Source: Linyphia triangularis (Eukaryota > Arthropoda > Arachnida > Araneae > Linyphiidae). Taken from it: DNA of 64,000 nucleotides. The number at the start of each line of letters is the position of its first letter. Positions within the stretch are counted from its first letter, which is position 1. The notes under the pieces are model-generated. The model searched no databases, had not been told where the DNA came from, and saw only the letters and a program-made list of their open reading frames with translations. Positions 31,220 to 42,927 of the stretch are shown here, in pieces. A program made the position numbers and the translations under genes. The DNA lies in the NCBI GenBank assembly GCA_963978545.1, contig OZ021729.1, forward strand, positions 88,070,466-88,134,465, in the 5' to 3' direction.

Positions 31220-31600
31220 CTTATCAGACTGCGCCCGATTTTTTGCCTCCCCCATCCCATCTGTTGTAAATGGAAAAGCTTGGCTCAAATCAAGGCACGT
31301 CGAAAACGGTCAATTTGCATCTGGGACATTAGCAGACGAATTCAGAGGACAATCCTACTAATGATCATTCGGACAAAGGGCAGTGGATTGTGACGGTCTA
31401 ATGTCGAGGCTCATAACGTAATCGCCCTATTAGCCTGTCAAGCAAGTAATTCATGATTCCCGTATAATACTGAATCCCATTCGAGGCTTCATTTAAAGCT
31501 TCTTCCTCGACAGTTTCGTGTTTAGGCATCAGAGTTTGAGTGCTTATACCGGACATGTCTAATCGATGGATCCTAAGGCAAGGGAGTTATGGAGTGTGTG
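31220..31600. other. Candidate conserved non-coding block
   Basis: Unique sequence, less A+T-rich than its surroundings, containing the POU octamer ATTTGCAT (in GTCAATTTGCATCTGGG) and CTAATGATCATTC. No repeat partner in the window and no frame with a domain. A regulatory role is a composition-based guess. Confidence 0.25.
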
Positions 31601-31661
31601 TGTGTTAAAGTCCCTTTTCTGATGATTATTTATAAAATTATATTTTTATGGTTGATAGGAT

Positions 31662-31885
31662 ATAGACTGAGAGGCAACTGATAGTTTAGGTATTTTATCG
31701 AACGTCATTCTGAATGTTTCATAAAATGTAGAGACATGTTAGTAGATCACGTGAATCCACTGATCTGTCTGGGCGAAAAGTGGCCGAAACTATATAAAAT
31801 CGACTTTGAAGAGTTGAACTAAACTGCTTTTCAAAATTTATTCATTAAAAATAAATGTAATTTTATGCTCTCCCATCCAAATAGC
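31662..31885 (+). mobile_element. Half copy of the large foldback element
   Basis: It matches one arm of 14379-15032 and 19242-19903 (GACTGAGAGGCAACTG tip, GATCACGTGAATCCACTG, GAGTTGAACTAAA). The opposite arm is missing. Confidence 0.75.
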
Positions 31886-31909
31886 TTTTATTTATTCGGA
31901 TTAAAAAAA

Positions 31910-32155
31910 AAAAGTTCCTATTAAAACAGTTTTGGCAACCGGAAAGAGTTTCTTCAATGATCGTTTAAATGCTATTTCAGTACGACTGGATGACGGCAAG
32001 TTGGTTTATTAGTATTCCGTAAAAGTGACCAGTTAGTGACAGTGACAGCCTCCAAAATTTGATAGAATAGATTGTCATCGACGTCAAATTTATCTGCCAA
32101 GTTTCAGCTCGTTTGGATGAAGGCAATGGGTTAATTAGAACTCCGCAGATTTGCC
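31910..32155 (-). repeat. Family X dispersed repeat, minus-strand copy
   Basis: On the minus strand it carries TAATTAACCCATTGCCTTCA, GATGTCGATG-like sequence, CTATCAAATTTTGG and AACTCTTTCCGG-like blocks. These match 34975-35860 and 39540-40075. Class unknown; non-coding. Confidence 0.7.
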
Positions 32156-32205
32156 AGCCATCAAAAAACACCCAACCAACCACATACTCACCCATACACA
32201 AAAGG

Positions 32206-32382
32206 TTGGTTGTATTCAGATTATCTTGCGCCGTCAGCAACACGAGGGCTATAATGCGCCGAAACATTCGTCATTTGACAAGTCAACATACATTTACAAA
32301 CATCCATTCCTAACACGGGACTCGGAACCCGCAACCTCGCGGTCTAGAAGCTAGCACGCTAACCACTATACCGTTTGGTCGG
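32206..32382 (-). mobile_element. tRNA-derived SINE, family 1, copy 4
   Basis: Full-length minus-strand copy. Target duplication CCCATACACAAAAGG at 32191-32205 and 32383-32397. B box carries the extra C (GGTTCCGAGTCC). Confidence 0.93.
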
Positions 32383-32399
32383 CCCATACACAAAAGGAT

Positions 32400-33175
32400 T
32401 TAAAAATAGCCCATTGAAATACTTGTTTGAAAATGCGAGTTTGCTAAATACATTTTATCGATACACAAAGAGTTCGTGCATTCAGAGTTTCTCGATAAAA
32501 ATATTCTTTTTAGAGACCTCTGGAACCTGAAATAAGATATCTTCATAATGTTCTACTGATATCATACGAAAAGGATATACGAAGAAAAAATAAATAGTTT
32601 ATATTTTTACCACCAGATGGAAATGTGGCACTGTAAGAACCTATATCGGAGTTAACTTAACAGTCAGGAATCGGTAGGGAAAGTTGTAAATGAAGGTTTA
32701 GAACAGGAAAACAAATTCAATAAAATTGAGTATTCGTCCTGTAATTCTTATCTCTGAAGAGGCCTTGGTGAATATGTAATCTTAAATTTTGATGTTTTTT
32801 TTTTCATTTAAATTTATTGTTATATTTAATAGATTATATTCTATTGAATTTAGTCGTAAATATACACATTTTTCATAGATATGTTGATTACTACAGTTTC
32901 TAGAAGCCAAGAGACCATGTAAAGACTTGTATCAGCAATTTATTGAATGAAGTATTTTTACAAGTTGTTTCTTTATTCTAGTCCATTTAATTCAGATTAT
33001 TACATGTTTACTTACATCATTCATTTTGCATAAAATGCTCTGATTTAAAAGAAGCGAAAGTTCTCGAATTTTACGCGGTCTTACAGTAAGTCATTAGGTT
33101 CCAATGTACTTCTCAGCTGTCATAATGAAGGAACGCAATGTGATTCGTCTGTTAGAAATTAAAACTCATATTGCT
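32400..33175. other. A+T-rich non-coding stretch
   Basis: Only the short repeat at 32583-32645 (shared with 16350-16430) is recognisable; nothing else is seen. Confidence 0.5.
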
Positions 33176-33315
33176 TTTGTAGTTTGGCTTGTAACTTTTA
33201 TAGTTTGACATGTATGTAGCTTTCATAGTTTGGTAGACAGCATTTATAGTTTGACATGTAGCTTTTAAAGTTCAACATATAATTTTAAAAGCTATATATC
33301 AAGCTACGATAGTTT
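33176..33315. repeat. Degenerate minisatellite around TTTATAGTTTGACATGTAGC
   Basis: Four to five imperfect copies of a ~25-30 bp unit (CTTTTATAGTTTGACATGTA) in direct orientation, the last ones diverged. No coding potential. Confidence 0.7.
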
Positions 33316-33604
33316 AACAAATAGTATTTAGTTTGATTCAATATATTTAATTGCTCACAAAATAGTCATCATTAGTTTGCAGGGAAAACAACTACATAAT
33401 TAAAATTTTTGAAAGAAATGAATAATTCTGTAAATTGTGTTTAAACCTAAAAATTTGAACATAACAATGTGTAGATTCTTCTAAGTTTATCACTCGACTT
33501 GATGAAAAAAAAAAAAAATGTTGTATAGTTTGTATAAATTTTTTTATACAACAAACATTGTTTGACTCATTATTACTTGATAAGTTTTCATGTAAACTTA
33601 CAAA

Positions 33605-33725
33605 TTTATGAACAGTGGAATTATCGTATTGTTGCTTGGATGGGTTCGAAAGATTTGAAACCAAAGCAGATTAACACTTGCAGAAATTTATTCCGATATA
33701 CTCTTCACAGATTCTTTTACAAAAC
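33605..33725 (+). repeat. Dispersed repeat shared with 61870-61965
   Basis: Blocks TGGATGGGTTCGAAAGATTT, CCAAAGCAGAT and ACTTGCAGAAATTTATT recur at 61870-61965 with few changes. The frame 33562-33753 encodes NYRIVAWMGSKDLKPKQINT, and the second copy also stays open as NGIVAWMGSKDLKPKQIET. It may be a coding or terminal fragment of a retroelement; I cannot place it. Confidence 0.55.
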
Positions 33726-33729
33726 CTTA

Positions 33730-34835
33730 ACTTCTCGTTCTAAAAGACCTTAATACAGATCTTTACACAACAATAGAGCTTAAACAGCAGTTAAAAAACT
33801 TCGCAACTGCTACAAATCGCCGCAAAAGACAATGCAATACAGTTCGCTTTAGAACTACTCTGAATGCTCACTAAGAGATAGCTAACTCAGTAATTTTCCT
33901 AACTCAACTCATGGTCGGGCTAACATAGGAAAGTCAATCCTTCGTGAATCTTCTAGAAATAGAAATTTGAAGGACTTTCCAGATCGTAGTCGAAAAGTCC
34001 TATACATGTACATGGGGACCGAAAATGTCGCCAGGTTTGGCGACCATTGGAGATTTCTCGCCAAATTTGGCGACACAAATTAGTCTCCAAAACCGTCACC
34101 AACTTGGCTCAATCTCGCCAAATTGGCGAGATTGCCATTACCATAATGTTAAATGACCTGTCCCGTGTAAAACTCGCTTCCCAGCGTTATCTCTGTAAAA
34201 CTCGTTTTCAAGCATTATGAGACACATTAAAGGAAAGCAAACCCTTGCACTGCCTTATGCGAAATGTACATAAATTGTCCTATTTACATAATCAATACTA
34301 CGGAATATTTACAAATATACAGAAATTCGTAACAGTATAGCTGTTTACGTATCCCACTACATTAAATAGTTTTATAGATCAGACTCGATTCGTACAACGC
34401 CTTTAAAACACACCCAGTGCATTATTCTTTGATAAAACGTACCGCCTACAAAATGCTACAATTCTCAAAAATTTTTATTCCCTGACCGCGAAGAGACTTC
34501 ATTGAATCAAAAAGACACTTTATTGTCCAATGAAGCAAACACGGAAAACTTTCAAGACTCGGGGGAGACCGATTCTTACATTTCAGCAGATATTTTTTGT
34601 TGTTTCTTCTGTTTTGTGAAAGCTGGTAATATGGGCAAAACTGAATGAAAAAAAAAAGGAAACATTTGGAAATATTGAAAGTTTTGCGTTAACTTAAAAT
34701 TAGTTCATTTTAAGGAATCGCGGTTTAAATTGAAAACTTTATTCTTTCGTAATTGTAAATTAGATTCTTTCAAATTTAGAGTTTTTATACAGAGGGTACC
34801 AAAAGAGTTATAGGGATTTATTTATTTTGTTTCTT
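33730..34835. other. Non-coding stretch with hairpins
   Basis: It contains several TTTGGCGA / TCGCCAAA motifs at 34020-34135, including the palindrome annotated at 34110. The remainder is unique A+T-rich DNA. Confidence 0.5.
34110..34134. repeat. Perfect 12-bp-arm palindrome
   Basis: CAATCTCGCCAA, one A, then the exact reverse complement. It ends a cluster of TCGCCAA/TTGGCGA motifs, so it may be an element tip or subterminal repeat. Confidence 0.85.
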
Positions 34836-35313
34836 GTAAGTGACCCTTCGTTATATCGCGCATTCGGATATATATCGCGCTTTTTCGATGTCTCCAATTT
34901 TTTATTTAATCCTTTATATTTAGTTCGATTGTGTGTGGGGGTCTGGGTATTTCGATGGCGGGCTAATCTGCGGTTGTCTAATTAGACCCCTTTCCGTCTT
35001 CCAATCAGGCTGAAATTCGGCAGAAGATTTGATGTCGATGACAATGCATTCTATCAAATTTTGGCGGTTGTCACCGTCACTAAAAGGTCGTTTTAGCGGA
35101 ATGCTAATAAACGGAGCATAGCATTTAACCGATCCTTGAAGAAACTATTTTCTTTTGCCTAAATTGTTTTAATAAATATTTTTTTTTTTTTTATTCAGAA
35201 TAAAAAAATATATATATTAGGATTCCGAGTGCATAAATTCCCAGTCATTTTTAATTAACACATTTTGAAAAGTAATTTACGGCATATTTTGCTGATATAG
35301 ATGTTTTCAATAT

Positions 35314-35749
35314 TGTTGCACAAATTGTCTGTATATAGTGTAAATAGTGACGTTTTATTTTAAAATTCTATTGTAATTTATTTTATCTTATTTTGTTTAT
35401 TAACAGCGATTATACAGGTTAGAAAAAGGTGGCAACACCTAAAACAATCGAGAAATTTCGAGATGCTTTTTTTTCGACAAATTGGCTGGAAATTTCGGGA
35501 ATGTTCTCACACGCCTGGTATATAAAGACCGGAGATCGGGAAAGTTTTCAGATCGACTTCGGACTTCGATGAAAGCTGATCACTTTGTTTACCTACTAAA
35601 GTTAACTTGTATAATCGCTGTTTTCGAAGTTGTTCTTACTGAAGCTTGTGAGTGATTACATTGTTGTCTGTGAATAAATTTTGTGAGTTTTCTGAAGTGA
35701 ATAAATAGTAGTTTTTATCTTAAAAACCTCAGCGTAAAAATTCATAACA
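35314..35749 (+). mobile_element. Solo LTR-like element, copy 3 (best preserved)
   Basis: A 436-bp unit from TGTTGCACAA to TTCATAACA, flanked by ATAT at 35310-35313 and 35750-35753. It contains a perfect heat-shock element, a TATA box (TATAAAG, 35521-35527) and AATAAA signals (35675, 35701). The family X copy at 39540 provides an empty site: TTTTGAATATTTAAAATTAA. TG...CA ends and a 4-bp duplication fit an LTR retrotransposon; no internal region remains. Confidence 0.85.
35494..35506 (+). promoter_or_regulatory. Perfect heat-shock element upstream of LTR TATA box
   Basis: TTCGGGAATGTTC fits TTCnnGAAnnTTC exactly. The TATA box TATAAA begins at 35521, 14 bp further on. A near-perfect second site, GAAATTTCGAGAT, is at 35452-35464. 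The spacing and TATA position suit an HSF-responsive promoter. Confidence 0.65.
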
Positions 35750-36309
35750 ATATTTACAATTAGATGCTACGTACATTCTGGTAACAGAAACGGCGCAATG
35801 TTAATGAAGATAAAAAGTGGACATGCATATAAGGGACTTATATTATAAACTGTTTGCACGGGTGAGATTATCATTCCTTTTATTTCTCAAAACTGTTGAG
35901 CTAGGCGGACCACTGACGAGGGTGATTACATCAACGATAGGTGATGTTTTTTATTGCTATTTAGGCAGAATTTTGGCCAAGAAATTTGATGAGTTAATGT
36001 TTTAATTTACATTTAAATTAAAAAAACGTATCTTTACTTTATTAATACAAAAGTATGAGTATGTAGTAAAAGGTACATACAATAAATTAACATGTATGTT
36101 CTTTGGATATAAAATTAAACGGGAAATGGAACATCTCTGTCTTTATTATTTAAATTATTCTATTCTAGTGTTGTGCATACTTTTGCTCTGAAGTTACTTT
36201 ATAAAGTGTTGCATATATTCATGCTTTTTTTACATTTTATCATATCAATCGATATATCGCGCATTTTGATTGTCCTCGACAAGCGCGATATATTGAGGAA
36301 CTACTGCAA

Positions 36310-38620
36310 TAATTTAAGTTGCAGAATTTTACAATTCTAAGTTTTGAGGTATTCGAATATCTCAAAATTTAGTACGAAACACAACATAAATCTATTACTC
36401 TTTTTTTCATATAATCATATATTAACTGTAAAGAATCAGAAATAAACATCGAATTTCAGTGAAAATACTCATTTTTGTTTTTTTATTCTAAAATGTTCTC
36501 CAAATCAGTGGCTTGGAAATTACACCACTTTATTCAAGAAATTCAAAATTCAAAAGTTACGGTCATTTTAGTAAAGGTACACAGCGAAAAAATTTGATCT
36601 CGTTTTTCACTTACGTTAGGTTTAGCGAAAGTATTTATAATGAGCTAAATGTAAATATTAATAATAGTTATTTATTTATATTTTAAAAATAGTTTAACAG
36701 TTTAAAGTGTAATTGAATTCAACAAGGTATAACTGTAGCTTTAACTGAAATATACCAACTGCTACAAAATGTGTTTTGTCTGAACAAAATCTGGATTGAA
36801 AACTTTAAACTCAATTTCTGAAGAACTTGTTTTCGTCACTACAAGACTTCGTTCCACCGGAGTTAGCTTCGGTTTAAAGTAACCGATTCTAACAATTTTT
36901 ATGGCATTTTAAAATGCATATTTCAGAGCAGATCAGAGTGTTAGAGATCCTACTTCATCTGAAATAATTCATTTTTAATTTAATTTTTAATCTTGCGCGT
37001 TTTGAAAAAGTTTAGCTTTTTTTACCCTAATTAGTTAATGAAATTTTAATTATTTAATTACACATGATTGTTTAATTTTTTTTTTATGCAAATATCTTAG
37101 TTTTAGAATACTTATGAAGTGTACAAAATGTTATTATAGTGGATTCAAAGTTTAAAAAACAAAAACAAAAAAAATCCGAGTTGTACTGGTACCTTAGTGG
37201 AATTCCTAGTAAGTATAATTCCTTTCACTAGGTATGTCACAATTTTCTAGCCCAGTGCATTTAGAAACTACTTTGTACAAAACCTTCAAATTTGGTACGT
37301 AGTTACGAAAAAGATCACTTAATGAAATGACATAAATTATTTTCATTTAATGTCTATCGATTATAAATTAAAAGTTAAAGTAGCAAAAAACAAAACCAGG
37401 TGGAGCCACTCCCCTATGCATTGACCTAAGGATTTTAAATACAAACATAAAATATACTAGACGCTATTTTCGAGTTTTTAATTTGCCTCATTTTATCAAG
37501 CGATCATTTTCTCACCAAATGTCAAGGTTTTATACCAAGTAGTTTCTTAATGCTCCGGGCTAGAAGATTGTAACATATAGGGAATGATCCTTTACTAGCA
37601 CTTGCTCTTAAGTTCCCCTCGATACGAGCGAAATCAATAGTTGTTTCTCTAAAAGAGTCATTCGAACTCGAATTGCAGGAACACTGGACATTATTTGCTC
37701 ATTACTGTCCGTCTGCCAAAGAAGTACCGCGATCTTTGATGTGTCGAGGAAACAACATTCCACTTTAAAAGGGAACACAGCCGAAGGGTTGTCAAATAAA
37801 GTGGTACTTGATTAAATATCCGTTCACTATTAATATTCCATAGCACTTTATCAGTACTTGCTGAAACTATCGGAGAAATTGAGTATACGTAGTCTCTAAT
37901 TGCTGATGTATTGCAACTAACCTAATAATGTAACGTACCGGATAATGGCTTTTCAAACAAAATATATTCTAACTAGCATAAGAAATGTATCTATGTGAAT
38001 ACTCTAACCTATGAAGATTGAATGGCAAAGCTTTAGCAAGTAGAGATATCAAATGAATAATTCTTGGATGTTTTCTGAACTATGATTTTTGTGTTGATTC
38101 CTCTATCAATTTATATAAAGCCAAATTTGATAAATGACGGATAGTTTGTTTAACTGGGGAGACGGGGGGGGGGGGGGATGCATTCTGTTATTTATTTACT
38201 GATCGAAGTTTTAAAAAATTTGAAATAGTGCGCACATATTGGGATTTTTATAGTATACAGTAGGAATAGAACTTCACAAAAGAGAAAATCGCAATTTAAA
38301 CTCTTTAATGAAACCTAATGAATGTTATATTTCTCTGTCTTCATACAAATTCAGGTGAGCTTTCAAAAAGTAATTCTTCTAAACTGTCTTCTGTACGCGC
38401 TCAAGTTTAATATAGCAATGTGAATAGAACGTAACACGTTAATGCGAAAATGTATCAAATGTGTTCATTTTCCCAACATTGAATAAACATTTGGAAAAAA
38501 AATAATTTCACACGTTTCTTAAAGCGTAATGTCAAAACAAATGTTCCGAAAAAGGAATCAATGCTGAGGTACTTTGTTTATGGTTCATTAAGTTTGAAAA
38601 TAAAACTTACCCACTTAAAC
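36310..38620. other. A+T-rich non-coding stretch
   Basis: No gene, RNA gene or element ends recognised. Poly(G) run at 38165-38176. Sequence at 37540-37800 is unique and more complex than its surroundings. Confidence 0.5.
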
Positions 38621-38745
38621 ACCAAATATCTAACATCTCCAAATACCTAATGCCTCCAAATACCTAATATCTTCAAATACCTATTATCTAATATTTCCAA
38701 ATACCTATCTCCTAATATCTTCAAATACCTAATATCCAAATAACC
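38621..38745. repeat. Minisatellite, unit ~TCCAAATACCTAATATC
   Basis: Six to seven imperfect tandem copies of a ~17-25 bp unit containing CAAATACCTA. Confidence 0.85.
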
Positions 38746-39539
38746 TGAAGATTAAACATTTATTTAATCACAAATCTCATTATATTATTTACCCATTAGA
38801 GACGGTCGGTAAGAAAATTTACTAATCCACATTTTAGTTTTTTTTTTTTTCCCCTTTGTTAATAAATTGCGATTGGGGTTAAACTTAGTGTTTTTCAACT
38901 ATCATAAATAATAAATATATATTAAATCTCAAAAATTTAAAGTATACTTTAAAGGATCTAAATAAAAAAAATAAAACTTAAAAAGAATAAATTTTTAGTC
39001 ATTTCAATGTCGTCTTTAATGTGTTTAAACAAATGACCTAAATTGAAATAATAATTTTTATCTCAATTAAATAAGCAGCATATTTCAGAGAGCTTTAAAA
39101 TTTTACTTACTGGAAATATTTTCACTTGGTTTTACTTAACCCTAGCATTGCATAAATAACCCTAAACAATGCGATAAGAAAATATATTTAAAAACAAGTA
39201 TGTTAACGTATAGGAAAACAACATATTGACACTTTGGAAGTTAATATGGAGAAGTTATCTCTGGGAAGAAGACTAAGCATGTTAGATCCAATAACCAAAG
39301 TCGCCAGGAACATAAAAGATATCGCATTATATTCGGGCATTAACGATGATGGATCACTGTAACTTACGTTGGAGAGGTTTCTGTTTTGCTGCAGCGGAAT
39401 TAACGTCATTCTCCAAGTTGATACAAAATGGCTAGTTATGTTACGTTTAATACAAAAAGAAACTATGGGAAGAAATGCAGAGAGTTAGAAAGGCAAGAAA
39501 ATTTTAATGGAAAATCATTTTTAAATCCTTTATATTAAC
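38746..39539. other. A+T-rich non-coding stretch
   Basis: No recognisable gene or element. The short minus-strand frame at 39203-39409 has no domain. Confidence 0.5.
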
Positions 39540-40075
39540 TTCGATTTCAGTTTGTCGACGGTGGGCAATCCGTGGACTCCTAATTAACCCCTTTGCCGTC
39601 ATCCAAACGGTCTGAAACTTGGCGGATAGATTCGATGTCGATGCATTCTATCAAATTTTGGGGGACTGTCACTAAAAGGTTGCTTTTAAGGAATACTAGT
39701 AAACCAACTTTCTGTCATCCAATCGAGCTAAAATAGTATTTAATGAACTATTGAAGAAACTCTTTCCTGTTGCCAAAATTGTTTTAATAAATAAATAATA
39801 AAATGGTGTAAATCAGAATAAATAAAAGATATTATGATGCGAGTGATAAATTCACACTCATTTTAATAAATAGATTTTGAAACGTAGTTTGCCTCACATT
39901 TCGCTGACGTTCACATTTCGCAAAGTTTTGAATATTTAAAATTAAATGCAAACACCAAGCCCACGCAGTTTACAGAATCGGCGCAGTGTTAATGAATACA
40001 GAATCGGCGCAGTGTTAATGAATACAAAAATTGCCGATGCATATAAAGAATTTATATTAAAAACTTTGTTTTTAT
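39540..40075 (+). repeat. Family X dispersed repeat, uninterrupted copy
   Basis: It matches 34975-35860 without the LTR. It contains ACCCCTTTGCCGTCATCCAA, GATTCGATGTCGATGCATTC and TTCACTCAT-type blocks, and ends near GCATATAAAGAATTTATA. It has an exact 26-bp tandem duplication at 39971-40022 (unit starts TACAGAATCGGCGCAG). Confidence 0.75.
39971..40022. repeat. Exact 26-bp tandem duplication
   Basis: Two identical units beginning TACAGAATCGGCGCAGTGTT in family X. Identity indicates a recent slippage event. Confidence 0.95.
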
Positions 40076-41030
40076 GGTTTATATTAATAATCGAATGTGT
40101 TCTTAAATGCTTGATTCACATAACTGAGAAAAAAATCCTTTTTGAAAGTCAAATGAACTTTTGTAAGTCAGTAAAATCAGTTTCTTACTTAGCAAGATCT
40201 ATTTTAATAAAATATTTCACGAAACAAAAATGAAATTTCTCAAAATTAATTAACTTTATGGATATAAATTTTATATATATATATTTTTTTATAACAAGTT
40301 TTCCTATGAATTTTTATTAGAGACAAATAATAATTTTCAATAAAAATGGAATAACTTCAGAATGTTTTGCTAACTCTAAATATATAAACATCAAGTGTCT
40401 GGATAAATTACATGAGAATACTTAAAAAATAATAGCACTCTCACTAATAAATAGTTTTTAATGTTTTTAAATGTACACAATCTATTTTATAGCATCTCTA
40501 TTACGTAAGCCTATGATATTACCTTCGATAAATAGAAACAGTTATTCTATTATGTTTATACAGTGCAATCTATGTAATTTATCAATACTTTATATGATTT
40601 TACATCGAAATAGATGTGCTAGAAAAAAGTCACACATTTTTAACGATCCCAAATAAATTGAGTAAAAAATGCTTCGAGTCCATTATAAAAAAGAATGAAA
40701 AATGAGATGGTTTATCGCTTGATAGAGTAAGGAAGTACTGATACATTTTAGTAAAAAATACAATATAGTAAACTAAATAATAAACGGTACTTTTCAAAAC
40801 GTATTATGTTATCTAAATTTTTCCCAAAGCCTAATAGGAGGTTTCATAATTTTATTTTTATGTATCTAAACTTTAAGGTAAATAATACTAATTTATAAAA
40901 TGTGTATTGAAAGCTGTTCTACCTTGAATCGAATGTATCTTTTGATCCTATATCGCTCGAACGGTTAAAAAGTTATATCATTAATTGGTCATGAAAACCA
41001 CTATAGATCCATTCTCTTAACAACTGTGAT
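40076..41030. other. A+T-rich non-coding stretch
   Basis: Nothing recognisable beyond a short (AT) tract near 40271. Confidence 0.5.
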
Positions 41031-41215
41031 AATATAGAGCCAATGTATATCTGAGATAATGATAATATATTGTAGAATCAAGGATTTAGATCATACAGAA
41101 ACAAGGTACATCTGGGCTATACATAATATAGAACCAAAGTATATCTGAGCTGTAGATAATTTAGATCCAAGGTATATCTGGTCTATAGATATCGTATAAA
41201 TAAGGTAGATGTGGT
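41031..41215. repeat. Degenerate minisatellite, ~45-bp unit
   Basis: Four to five copies of a unit resembling ATAATATAGAACCAAGGTAT followed by ATCTGGGCTATAG. Units diverge by several substitutions. Confidence 0.75.
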
Positions 41216-41459
41216 CCAAGATCCAGCAGGTTCTCTTGTTCAATAATTAAAACATATGTATACAATGAGAAGACCTAACAAAGGCATATTTTCTTTTGGA
41301 AACTACTACAAAGTCAAACAAAGTTCAGTAAACAAATAAAATCCTAACTTAATTTTAAAAAATACCGACTAAAAATATGAAATACTTTTTCCTCCTCCGC
41401 TTTTACTGCTTTTATTATCTCATTATTATTTAAACACACTTCAGACAAAACTAAGCAAA

Positions 41460-41690
41460 AGAAGTTTTGAGCAGTCCTTAAGGTACTTCCAGTAGCAGTA
41501 TCAGCAACGCTCTTAAGGACCATAAGTCAGTTAGGGTCGGTAATGGATCACGGTAACGTCACGATTATGCCGGTCGATTTGCATAATGACGGCGCAAGGG
41601 GAGAGGGAATGACTTAGACGCGTGTCATTAAAGGGAGCGATCGCGTGATGCATTGTTAGGAATTGAAGATGCTTCTTACAACAGGTGGGA
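41460..41690. other. Candidate conserved non-coding block
   Basis: Unique sequence with balanced composition. It contains an octamer site in GGTCGATTTGCATAATGACG, GATCACGGTAACGTCACG, and an inverted pair CCTTAAGG-type at 41475-41520. No repeat partner in the window. Enhancer function is a guess. Confidence 0.25.
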
Positions 41691-42927
41691 AATAATAACC
41701 GGAATGCGAGCCTTTACGTGTTTCAATTCTTTAATCAATTGCTTTTGAAAGGAAAAGTATTTTATTTCAATTTATAGTGTGGTCCATATGAAGAGGGTGA
41801 TTCCTAATATCATTTTAAGCCCTTTAAATTTGAAACCGCGTCTTGTATAGCCTGAGAAGAAGCGAATACCTGGAATAAAGTGAGTATGCTAAGTATTTTG
41901 AGATCGATTACAGCGCCTTTAGCGGTGATTTATGGACTATTTAACGATTAATTTGTTATTAAATTATTTCTTGGACTATTTAACTCTTAATTTGAGTTCA
42001 CGAGCGACAGAACACATTGCATTATTTCCCTTTACTAAAATTAACAAGGAAATTATGATGAAAGTAGAAATTTTCTAATTGCACAAGAAAATACAAATCA
42101 CTTTAAATTCTAAGTAACTGCTGAATTTAAAGATTTTGTCCCCACGATTAGGGTGTTCTTCTAGATTATCATCATTTTTTAGTGAATTACAACAACCAAG
42201 TTGAAATGATACTCAAAGCAAAACGTCCACCATACCACACTGAAACTCTAACCATTAGCCAAAAGCGACAACACATGCCCAAGAAAAGTTTTCAAAGCAC
42301 ACACCACACAACCGTGTATAGAAGAGACTTGGAACATTGATAATAATACATTTATTTCAAAGATCAAATCAATTGGAATCTGAACTCAAAAACAAATTCA
42401 AAGTTTCCCTTTATCAGAACTAAGGCTTCCCCTTTGGCTCTTTCCCTTAAACTTCCTTAAAATCACTGTTCCCGAGAATCATTTAGAAACTTCTCAGAAG
42501 GAAGAATTAAGAAAAAAGAAAAATGTCTGCCAATAACGGCAGCAAGCATTCAGCTAACAATCATTTATTAGAACAATCCATCTTTAACGAAAAAAAGCCT
42601 TAAGAGTTCTGAAAAGGGGAGAGGAGAGAGAGAACTTGCCCTCTTCTGTATAGCTCTACGAAGTCAATATTTTCAGTGCCCACGGGCAACTGAAAAACAA
42701 AAAAGATTGGTGCCGATGTTTGTAGCTGGATCATTAAAGTAAAGGTTCCTCTGTTTATGTAAGGTTGCAAATTTGGAGCGAGTAAAGTTTTCATTGTTTC
42801 CAGACATGAAAGCAACAGAAGCAGAAACTTGATAAGATCTTTTAAATTGGCTAAAATAAATTTCTATTGAGTTTTGTGGAGTTCTCGATCGAGGGGGAAT
42901 GTGATGTGCTTTAATTTTATAAACATA
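41691..42927. other. Non-coding stretch
   Basis: No domain-bearing frame. The 154-residue minus-strand frame at 42673-43137 crosses the end of the Helitron-like element and its tandem repeats, so it is not a gene. Confidence 0.5.

Larger units (their letters stand above)
34975..35860 (+). repeat. Family X dispersed repeat, split by a solo LTR
   Basis: Homologous to 39540-40075 on both sides of the LTR at 35314-35749. Left part: GATGTCGATG, CATTCTATCAAATTTTGG, AAAATTGTTTTAATAAAT-like. Right part: AACGGCGCAATGTTAATGAA, GCATATAAGGG. The copy at 39540 has the same sequence uninterrupted. Partial copies are at 43960-44260, 31910-32155 and 48745-48850. Confidence 0.75.
34836..36306. mobile_element. 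pogo/Tigger-like element shell with later insertions
   Basis: The right end reads, on the minus strand, CAGTAGTTCCTCAATATATC followed by GCGC. The left end has CCTTCGTTATATCGCGC. ATATATCGCGC motifs occur inside both ends. Tips beginning CAGTAG fit pogo/Tigger elements. Most of the interior is a family X repeat that itself carries a solo LTR. The left terminus is degenerate, so limits are approximate. Confidence 0.5.

Noticed and set aside
39136..39180. TTAACCCTAGCATTGC as a possible TTAA-element end
   Set aside because: No inverted partner followed by TTAA was found downstream.
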